Assembly: GCA_022718015.1 (NCBI GenBank)
Contig: JAIHZV010000071.1
Coordinates: 1 to 6,356 of the forward strand
DNA: 6,356 bases
Reading direction: 5' to 3'
Origin: Phascolarctobacterium sp.
GTDB lineage: Bacteria; Bacillota; Negativicutes; Acidaminococcales; Acidaminococcaceae
Shown here: piece after piece, positions 1 through 5,471 of the stretch
Layout of the letters: each line of letters begins with the position of its first letter
How positions within the stretch are numbered: position 1 is the first letter of the stretch
Notes under the pieces: model-generated
Told to the model about the DNA's origin: nothing
Database searches by the model: none
What the model saw: only the letters and a program-made list of their open reading frames with translations
Translations under genes and position numbers: made by a program

Positions 1-435
1 TGCCACGGCAACATCTGCCGCTCGCCGATGGCAGAGTTCTTATTAAAGGACATCGTGAACAAGCGCGGGCTGGCTGATGCTTTTGAGATTGCGTCGGCGG
101 CGACAAGCAGAGAGGAAATCGGCAATCCTGTGCATTACGGCACGCGTAATAAGCTGGCGCAGTTCGGCATCAGTGTGGCAGGCAAGCACGCTGTGCAGGT
201 GACCAAGCGTGATTATGAACATTATGATTTACTCTTGGTGATGGATAGCAATAATATTCGCAATTTGCGTCGTGTGATTGGTGAGGACACGCAAAACAAG
301 GTGCATCTGCTGCTCGATTATACTGAGCGTAAGGGTGAGAGCATTGCTGACCCATGGTATACTGGCGATTTCGATGTAACCTATGATGATATCATGGAAG
401 GCTTGGCTGGACTTTTGCAGCAGCTTGGCTATTAA
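1..435 (+). CDS. Low-molecular-weight protein tyrosine phosphatase (5' end cut by window)
   Basis: Cytoplasmic phosphatase of the arsenate reductase/LMW-PTP fold, which hydrolyses phosphotyrosine (some relatives act on phosphoarginine or on exopolysaccharide tyrosine kinases). The window opens exactly on the catalytic P-loop: visible residues 1-9 read CHGNICRSP, the family C-x5-R-S signature, with the nucleophilic Cys at residue 1 and the phosphate-binding Arg at residue 7. The general-acid motif DPWY lies near the C-terminus (Asp at nt 349-351, visible residue 117), followed by TGDF as in the family. 144 residues are visible. The family usually has about 8-10 residues before the catalytic Cys, so only a short N-terminal strand is missing. 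The ATG at 28 lies inside the P-loop motif and is not the start. No partner tyrosine kinase is visible, so the substrate is unknown. The stop is TAA at 433-435, and I see no strong terminator behind it. Confidence 0.93.
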   Translation, partial: CHGNICRSPMAEFLLKDIVNKRGLADAFEIASAATSREEIGNPVHYGTRNKLAQFGISVAGKHAVQVTKRDYEHYDLLLVMDSNNIRNLRRVIGEDTQNKVHLLLDYTERKGESIADPWYTGDFDVTYDDIMEGLAGLLQQLGY

Positions 436-544
436 TTTTGTAGGGAAGCAGTCGGCTTTTGATGTACGTTTTTTCTCTAAACCGTTAATTAGTTAACAAA
501 ATTACCGCTATAGATGAAAAAAATCAGCGAAAGCTACATTTTGC

Positions 545-573
545 TTGTGCATTCCTGCTCTCAGCGTTATAAT
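545..573 (+). promoter_or_regulatory. Sigma-70/sigma-A-type promoter of the aminotransferase gene
   Basis: A perfect TATAAT -10 box lies at 568-573, with a weak -35 TTGTGC at 545-550 and a 17-base spacer. A second overlapping TATAAT at 573-578 gives the stretch a double -10 appearance. The expected transcription start near 580 leaves a leader of about 45 bases before the ATG at 627. The -10 region shares a 13-base identity with the promoter at 1944-1972. Confidence 0.6.
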
Positions 574-610
574 ATAATATACGTTGAAAAAACAAAGTTT
601 CTAGTAATGA

Positions 611-617
611 AGAGAGG
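611..617 (+). promoter_or_regulatory. Ribosome binding site of the aminotransferase
   Basis: AGAGAGG lies 9 bases upstream of the ATG at 627 and supports that start. The next in-frame ATG (Met7) has no such site. Confidence 0.7.
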
Positions 618-626
618 TTTTTAAAC

Positions 627-1805
627 ATGAAATTCGCAAGTCGTATGGAGCGTATGCAAGCTTCTGAAATCCGTGAGCTGTTAAAATTAACTGCTCAGCC
701 TGATATTATTTCCTTTGCCGGCGGTCTGCCTGCACCGGAGCTGTTCCCTGTTGAAGAAATTGCCAAGGTTTCTCATGACCTGGTATTGAAAGAAGGCCGT
801 CAGCTGCTGCAATATGCAACCACCGAAGGCCGTCCTTCCCTGCGTGCAAAAATTTCTAAACGCATGGCTGATAAATATCACACCAACGTTGATCCTGATG
901 ACATTCTGATTACCACCGGCTCTCAGCAATGCCTTGACTTCGCAGGCAAGCTGTTCCTGGATCCCGGCGATGTTGTTCTTTGCGAAAGCCCGTCTTACCT
1001 CGGCGCATTGAACGCCTTCAATGCTTATCAGCCGAACTTCGTTGAGGTTCCGACTGACAATGGCGGTCTGATTCCGGAAGAGCTGGACAAAATTCTGGAA
1101 ACCACCCCGAACTGCAAGTTCATCTATGTAATCCCTGACTTCCAAAACCCGACTGGCCGCACCTGGTCTATGGAACGTCGCCAGAAATTCATGGAAGTTG
1201 TTAACAAACACAACCTGCCGGTACTGGAGGATAATCCGTATGGCGAGCTGCGTTATGAAGGCACCATTCTGCCGTCCCTGAAATCTATGGATACCAAGGG
1301 CCTGGTTATGTTTCTGGGCACCTTCTCCAAAATCTTCTGCCCGGGCCTGCGTCTTGGCTGGATTGCTGCTGAGCACAGCCTGTTGACTGAGTTCGTAAAG
1401 ATTAAACAAAGCGCTGACCTGCACACCTCCAACTTTGACCAAGGCGTTGCAGATGCTTATATGGAAGCTTATGATTTGGATGAGCACGTTAAAGAAATCG
1501 TTGCTCTGTACAAGCATCGTCGTGATTTGATTCTCGAATCTATGGCAAAATACTTCCCGGCTGGTACTGAATGGACTCATCCTGAAGGCGGCCTGTTCCT
1601 GTGGCTGACCTTCCCTGAAGGCGTAAGCGCTCGCAAGGTGTTCAACAAGTGTATCGAGATGAAGGTTGCCGGCGTTATCGGTGATGCTTTCTATCCGAAC
1701 CAAAAAACTGACCGCAGCATGCGTATCAACTACTCTAACATGCCGGATGACCGTATTGTTGAAGGTATTCAACGTATGGCTAAAGCTATCAAAGAGTGCA
1801 TGTAA
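627..1805 (+). CDS. PLP-dependent aminotransferase, fold type I (class I/II, LysN/2-aminoadipate-type subgroup)
   Basis: A 392-residue cytoplasmic transaminase that moves an amino group between an amino acid and a 2-oxo acid using pyridoxal phosphate. All expected active-site elements are visible: GSQQ (98-101) for phosphate contact, QNPTG (173-177) with Asn174, EDNPY (201-205) where Asp202 would pair with the pyridine nitrogen and Tyr205 with O3', and GTFSK (231-235) with the Schiff-base Lys235. GLRLGW carries the phosphate-binding Arg242, and RSMRINYS carries Arg366 for the substrate carboxylate. The N-terminus (SRMERMQASEIREL, then DIISFAGGLPAP) is typical of the subgroup related to archaeal/Thermus LysN and to the aminotransferase half of MocR regulators. 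There is no GntR-type DNA-binding domain, so this is a stand-alone enzyme. The substrate cannot be decided from sequence; broad specificity for aromatic, branched or aminoadipate substrates is possible. The gene is flanked by its own promoter and terminator, so it is probably monocistronic. Codon choice is strongly biased (20 Thr codons: 13 ACC, 7 ACT, no ACG or ACA), unlike the gene at 2093-4678, which suggests high expression. Confidence 0.9.
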   Translation: MKFASRMERMQASEIRELLKLTAQPDIISFAGGLPAPELFPVEEIAKVSHDLVLKEGRQLLQYATTEGRPSLRAKISKRMADKYHTNVDPDDILITTGSQQCLDFAGKLFLDPGDVVLCESPSYLGALNAFNAYQPNFVEVPTDNGGLIPEELDKILETTPNCKFIYVIPDFQNPTGRTWSMERRQKFMEVVNKHNLPVLEDNPYGELRYEGTILPSLKSMDTKGLVMFLGTFSKIFCPGLRLGWIAAEHSLLTEFVKIKQSADLHTSNFDQGVADAYMEAYDLDEHVKEIVALYKHRRDLILESMAKYFPAGTEWTHPEGGLFLWLTFPEGVSARKVFNKCIEMKVAGVIGDAFYPNQKTDRSMRINYSNMPDDRIVEGIQRMAKAIKECM

Positions 1806-1848
1806 ACGTCGACTAGTAGCTTAAAAAAAGCAGCTTAAAAACTTTAGA

Positions 1849-1881
1849 CTCCGCCGGGAGAATTTCCGGTGGAGCTTTTTT
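1849..1881 (+). terminator. Intrinsic terminator after the aminotransferase
   Basis: A 9-bp GC-rich stem pairs 1849-1857 (CTCCGCCGG) with 1866-1874 (CCGGTGGAG), with one G-T wobble and an 8-base loop. It is followed by TTTTTT at 1876-1881. It lies 43 bases past the stop and separates this gene from the downstream c-di-GMP enzyme. Confidence 0.9.
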
Positions 1882-1890
1882 ATAACCCAA

Positions 1891-1908
1891 TTTAATCGTT
1901 TGATTAAA
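1891..1908. repeat. Perfect AT-rich inverted repeat between terminator and promoter
   Basis: TTTAATC (1891-1897) and GATTAAA (1902-1908) are exact reverse complements around a GTTT loop. The dyad lies about 36 bases upstream of the -35 box at 1944, a position where an activator or repressor could bind. As RNA it would be a weak AU hairpin. The function as an operator is inference only. Confidence 0.35.
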
Positions 1909-1943
1909 AAATTCTGTAATATTTCAGGGGAAAGATTTGTGTC

Positions 1944-1972
1944 TTGCCGTTGACAGCCGCAAGCGTTATAAT
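1944..1972 (+). promoter_or_regulatory. Sigma-70/sigma-A-type promoter of the GGDEF/EAL gene
   Basis: A perfect TATAAT -10 lies at 1967-1972, with TTGCCG at 1944-1949 as -35 and a 17-base spacer. A consensus TTGACA at 1950-1955 is only 11 bases from this -10, so it could serve only a poor, shifted -10 (TATTTA at 1972-1977). Transcription should start near 1979, giving a leader of roughly 110 bases if translation begins at 2093. Confidence 0.6.
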
Positions 1973-2076
1973 ATTTACGAAGAAATGTAATTAGCGGACG
2001 GAGTCGAAGGTAATGTTGTTTCGTCATACATGATAACTGCTTGTCGCAGCGTTTGTGCAGAACTGTCTGCTGTTTT

Positions 2077-2084
2077 AAAGGAAG
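2077..2084 (+). promoter_or_regulatory. Ribosome binding site that decides the GGDEF/EAL start
   Basis: AAAGGAAG ends 8 bases before the ATG at 2093, an ideal spacing. The alternative in-frame ATG at 2030 has only GAAGG (2006-2010), 19 bases away, which is too distant. The start at 2093 is therefore preferred. Confidence 0.6.
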
Positions 2085-2092
2085 ATGGCTTG

Positions 2093-4678
2093 ATGCAAGT
2101 GAATGGGAAGATACAAGAGATTATAAAAAGTGAAGAAGTCTTGTTTGCATATCTCAAGGATACGATTTATCATCCGGAGCAGGCAAAGCTAGAGCTTGAC
2201 AGCGTTGAAGAGCATTTACAACGCTTAGGCAGGGAGCTGCAGTTTTTGAACGCTTGCCTTAGGGAAACGAAGCTGCTGGCGGAAAATCTGGAGCATGGCA
2301 AATTTACGGAAAATGTACCTGCGCGTGCAGATAATCCGTTTATTGGGCCTTATAAAAAATTGCAGGCCAACTTACAGCAGCTTGTCTTGACGGCGCAGTG
2401 TGCCGTCAAGGGCGAAAAGGAATGCTCTATTGACTGCATGGGCGAATGGTCGCAGCCCTTTAATGAGCTGTTCCGTCAGCTGCAGGAGCAGCGTAGTCGT
2501 CTGGAAACGAGTGCGCATACGGATGCGCTGACAGGCGTTGGCAACAGGCTTTATTTTGATTTGCAGGTAAAAAAGCTGTGGCTGCAGCATACTCCCTGCA
2601 CTGTCGCCTTTATTGATATGGATGAGCTGAAATATTGTAATGATAATTTTGGCCATACTGAGGGCGATTTTTATATTATCTGCGTCAGCAATCTGCTGCA
2701 GGAGCTGTGCGGCGAGCAGGAGCAGGTTTTCCGTATCGGCGGTGACGAGTTTGTCATTTTGTCGCTGACGGCAAGCGCGGAGGAGCTGCGCAAGCGCTTG
2801 GAGGAGGCACACGAGCATTTCAAGGCGAAGATGGAAAAGCTTGTGGATTATCCCTGTGATTTCAGCTTTGGCTGCACGCAGGCTGATTCTATGGACGAGC
2901 AGGCGTACAATAATCTGCTGCTGACAGCTGACCAGAAGATGTACGAATATAAGCTGAACAAGAAAAGAAACGTCTGGGGACAGGGGAAGGATACGCCGTC
3001 AGAAAGCGTTTTTGATACACATTATGGTCTGGAGAGCCGCATTTTTGAGGCGCTCAGCAGGACGATGAGCAATCGTTATATTTATGTATGCAATATGCGC
3101 ACGAATATGTCGCGCTGGTCTGCGAATGCTGTGAAGGAGTTCGACCTGCCGGGGGAGTATATGCTCGATGCAGGCAGTATCTGGATGGAGCATGTGCATC
3201 CTGATGATAGGGAAGGTTATATAAGCGATATCGGCGCCATCATGAGCGGCAAAAAGGCCTATCATAGAATGCAGTACAGAGCGCGTAATGCGAAGGGCTA
3301 TTACGTAATGTGCAGCTGCGACGGCTATGTGCTCAAGGGCAAGGGCGACGAGCCGGATATTTTCGTAGGCACGATTACTAACCATGGCGCGATTGATACG
3401 ATTGACCCGATAACAAATCTTGGCAATACGTTCAAGTTTTTTGAGTATATTACCGAAAAGCAGAAGAAGCATGAGCCTGTAGAGATTTTTGTCGTCGGCA
3501 TCAGCGAGTTTCACGTTATCAACGACAGCTATGGCTATGAGGCCGGCAACCTCGTGCTGCATAATTTTGCGCAGCAGGTGCTGGAGCTGCTGGACGAGGA
3601 GACAAAGTTCTTCCGTTTGAACGGCGTGAAGTTTGCTATTGTTATGCACAGCGCGACGCATGAGGAGATTCAAAAGCTTTATGAGCAGCTGAAGAAGATT
3701 GTCAATAAGCAGCTTTATCTGGGTAAGAATCAGGCGAAGCTGTACTTTGGTGCGGCGGCTGTACATCATGAAAATGATACGGAGGCCATTACGCCGCTGC
3801 TCTCTGAGCTGGATTATTATATCCGTATGTCCAAATATGAGAATAACGGCGAGCTTGTCTATGTCAATGAGGAATATAACCAGCGGGCTAAACGCCGCCT
3901 TGCCATTTTGCGTGATGTGAAGGCGAGCGTATTGAACAACTGCGAGGGCTTTTACCTGCAATATCAGCCGCAGACTAATGCGGAGGGCAAGGTTGTCGGC
4001 GCGGAGGCGCTTTTGCGTTATAAGAATGTGACGTGGGGCGTGGTGCCGCCACTGGAATATATTTCTCATCTGGAGGGCGATATTTATTTCTATGACCTTG
4101 GCTTGTGGATTTTGCGCCGGGCATTGAGCGAGGGCGCGAAGCTTTTGCGTAAGCATCCCGATTTCTGCCTGAGCGTCAATATTTCGTATAAGCAGCTGGA
4201 GCGTGACAGCTTTCCTGATGACGTTATGGACATTTTGGCGAAGAGCGGCTTCCCGGCGGAAAATTTGCTTCTGGAATTTACGGAGCATTGCCGCACGCTC
4301 AACGTCAGCCGTCTGAAAAAGCTGGTGGCTGTTTTCCATTCGCATGGCATCCGTGTTTCTGCGGACGATTTTGGTACAGGCCATGCTACGCTGATGCTGT
4401 TGCGTGATTTGTCCTTTGATACGGTTAAGCTGGACCAGAGCTTTACGCGCGGCATTATCGAGCATGAGGTGGACAGTATTGTAGTCGAAACGATTATGAA
4501 CTGTGCGCATAAGCTGAAGATGCACGTCTGCATGGAAGGCATTGAAACAGAGAAGCTGCTGGAAAAGGCGCACGCTTTGGGCGCAGATTATTATCAGGGC
4601 TATTTGATTGCCAAGCCTTTAGACTTTGGCGATTTGTGCGATTTTGTCGATAAGCATAATAAACGATTTGAAGCATAA
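2093..4678 (+). CDS. Soluble bifunctional c-di-GMP enzyme: GGDEF - PAS - degenerate GGDEF - EAL
   Basis: An 861-residue protein (882 if started at the ATG at 2030) predicted to make and break the second messenger cyclic di-GMP. Numbering is from 2093. Residues 1-143 are mainly helical, with a HAMP-like stretch (EHGKF, DNPFIGPYKKL, then CMGEWSQPFNEL) often found ahead of GGDEF domains in Firmicutes. No transmembrane segment is seen. GGDEF-1 (about 144-290) is intact: DALTGVGNR start, metal-binding FIDMDEL (Asp175), NDNFGH, and GGDEF at 216-220; it lacks the inhibitory RxxD I-site. A PAS domain (about 312-432, with WMEHVHPDDREGY) follows. GGDEF-2 (438 to about 595, opening DPITNLGN) is degenerate: NGVKF (510-514) replaces GGDEF, and the metal-site Asp is lost (GISEFHVIND). 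The EAL domain (about 602-855) keeps the catalytic set: EAL at 638-640, Asn696 (SVNIS), Glu728 (EFTE), Asp758/Asp759 (DDFGTG), Lys779, Glu815 (EGIE) and Gln835 (QGYL). Phosphodiesterase activity is therefore likely. The PAS ligand and the net activity in the cell are unknown. Confidence 0.92.
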   Translation: MQVNGKIQEIIKSEEVLFAYLKDTIYHPEQAKLELDSVEEHLQRLGRELQFLNACLRETKLLAENLEHGKFTENVPARADNPFIGPYKKLQANLQQLVLTAQCAVKGEKECSIDCMGEWSQPFNELFRQLQEQRSRLETSAHTDALTGVGNRLYFDLQVKKLWLQHTPCTVAFIDMDELKYCNDNFGHTEGDFYIICVSNLLQELCGEQEQVFRIGGDEFVILSLTASAEELRKRLEEAHEHFKAKMEKLVDYPCDFSFGCTQADSMDEQAYNNLLLTADQKMYEYKLNKKRNVWGQGKDTPSESVFDTHYGLESRIFEALSRTMSNRYIYVCNMRTNMSRWSANAVKEFDLPGEYMLDAGSIWMEHVHPDDREGYISDIGAIMSGKKAYHRMQYRARNAKGYYVMCSCDGYVLKGKGDEPDIFVGTITNHGAIDTIDPITNLGNTFKFFEYITEKQKKHEPVEIFVVGISEFHVINDSYGYEAGNLVLHNFAQQVLELLDEETKFFRLNGVKFAIVMHSATHEEIQKLYEQLKKIVNKQLYLGKNQAKLYFGAAAVHHENDTEAITPLLSELDYYIRMSKYENNGELVYVNEEYNQRAKRRLAILRDVKASVLNNCEGFYLQYQPQTNAEGKVVGAEALLRYKNVTWGVVPPLEYISHLEGDIYFYDLGLWILRRALSEGAKLLRKHPDFCLSVNISYKQLERDSFPDDVMDILAKSGFPAENLLLEFTEHCRTLNVSRLKKLVAVFHSHGIRVSADDFGTGHATLMLLRDLSFDTVKLDQSFTRGIIEHEVDSIVVETIMNCAHKLKMHVCMEGIETEKLLEKAHALGADYYQGYLIAKPLDFGDLCDFVDKHNKRFEA

Positions 4679-4726
4679 GAAAAGAGGTCACTGCAGTGGG
4701 GCGGTGACCTCTGATTTTTTATGCTT
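4671..4726. terminator. Bidirectional intrinsic terminator between convergent genes
   Basis: One long hairpin. The core arms 4683-4691 (AGAGGTCAC) and 4704-4712 (GTGACCTCT) pair perfectly, and 4692-4694 with 4701-4703 extend the stem inward to a 6-base loop. Outward pairing continues through the A-run (4680-4682) with the T-run (4715-4717) to AAGCATAA (4671-4678) with TTATGCTT (4719-4726), interrupted only by a 2-base GA bulge at 4713-4714. TTTTTT at 4715-4720 serves the rightward gene and the complement of GAAAA at 4679-4683 serves the leftward one. The outer arms contain the stop of the GGDEF/EAL gene and reach into the stop of the peptidase gene. Confidence 0.88.
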
Positions 4727-5471
4727 ATTTAGGTTTGGCAGTCAGCCATTGACGCTGTTGCTCGCTTCTTGAGTAGAGCTGGTGGTCGAACCACATGTAG
4801 AAGAAGCGTTCAGCAGGGACGATGCCGTAGCCGTCCTGCAGGTGGTCTGTCGTGTCGAAGGGGTCGGCAACGATGAGCACATCGTCGCTCTTATGCTCGG
4901 TGCCCATGGTGTCATAGCCGATGATGACGCGCCAATGACCGCCCCAGTCAACATTTTCGACGATAATCGGCGTGTTGTTTTTCAGGTTGCTTTCGACGAA
5001 TTTGAGGAAGTCAGCATAGTTGTCAGGCGTTTTGTCCTTGACGGAGGAATGAACCTCCCAGCCAAGCTTTTCAAAGTATTTGACCATGCCCTTGGTGTTG
5101 GTGCCGACAGTGCTGCTGGTGGACATAATCTTACCTACAGCAAGCTCATCGTCGATGATGTCGCCCTTGTAATATTTTACGACCATGTTGGCGGCAGCAG
5201 GTCCGCAGGTGTAGTAGGTTACCTGCTGCGTGGTGGCGAATTTGGGCAGCAGCGTGAGGTGCTCGTTGGACTGCATGTTGTAGAAGTCGGGGTGCTTAAA
5301 GTACGGCGACTCCTTGATATCATGCTTGCCGACGAACTGCGCCGCGCCGCTGACGTCCTGCTTAGTCATGGCGTTGGCGATGGGGCTATTGAATTCTCTG
5401 AGCAGGTAGTTTGTGCCGCCGAGGATGACGAGGCAGCAGCAGGCTGCCAGCAGTGCTTTTTTGGTATTCAT
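4725..5471 (-). CDS. Exported or membrane-anchored C39-like (papain-fold) cysteine peptidase
   Basis: A 248-residue protein. Residues 4-24 form a positively charged start plus a hydrophobic stretch (KK, then a run including CCCLVILGG), a signal peptide or N-terminal anchor. A possible signal-peptidase site AxA lies at 32-34. The rest resembles the Peptidase_C39_2 family of papain-like enzymes: Gln83-x5-Cys89 in QVTYYTCGPAA (oxyanion Gln and nucleophile), His179 in GGHWRVIIGYD, and Asp203 in VADPFD. The complete catalytic set suggests an active enzyme acting outside the cytoplasm. There is no ABC-transporter part, so it is not a bacteriocin-processing exporter. The substrate is unknown. The ATG at 5469-5471 overlaps the cca stop by 4 bases (ATGA), and GGAG sits 8 bases upstream inside cca, so translation is probably coupled. 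No promoter of its own is visible. It ends in the shared hairpin with the convergent GGDEF/EAL gene. Confidence 0.8.
   Translation of the reverse strand: MNTKKALLAACCCLVILGGTNYLLREFNSPIANAMTKQDVSGAAQFVGKHDIKESPYFKHPDFYNMQSNEHLTLLPKFATTQQVTYYTCGPAAANMVVKYYKGDIIDDELAVGKIMSTSSTVGTNTKGMVKYFEKLGWEVHSSVKDKTPDNYADFLKFVESNLKNNTPIIVENVDWGGHWRVIIGYDTMGTEHKSDDVLIVADPFDTTDHLQDGYGIVPAERFFYMWFDHQLYSRSEQQRQWLTAKPK

Noticed and set aside
445..474. Possible terminator after the phosphatase (AAGC/GCTT stem at 446-458, T-run at 469-474)
   Set aside because: The stem is only 4-5 bp, and the longer T-run is not adjacent to it. It is too weak to call.
687..1772. 361-codon minus-strand frame opposite the aminotransferase
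   Set aside because: It is a shadow of the strongly biased codons of the real gene; the protein shows no family features.
1818..1841. Direct repeat AGCTTAAAAA (1818-1827 and 1832-1841)
   Set aside because: It is a short AT-rich duplication in a 3' untranslated region and most likely chance.
1950..1955. Consensus TTGACA as the -35 of the GGDEF/EAL promoter
   Set aside because: It lies only 11 bases from the perfect TATAAT; TTGCCG at 1944-1949 has the correct 17-base spacing.
2013..2033. Six-codon micro-ORF overlapping ATG 2030
   Set aside because: Its GAAGG is only 2 bases from the ATG, so initiation is unlikely. It is mentioned only as part of the leader.
1979..2092. c-di-GMP riboswitch in the leader of the GGDEF/EAL gene
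   Set aside because: I see no GEMM-type conserved core and no paired helices of the needed size.
2999..4573. Long open frame on the minus strand (524 codons) opposite the GGDEF/EAL gene
   Set aside because: It lies wholly antisense to a gene with clear domains, has no recognisable motif and no ribosome site. Long antisense frames are expected from the codon bias here.
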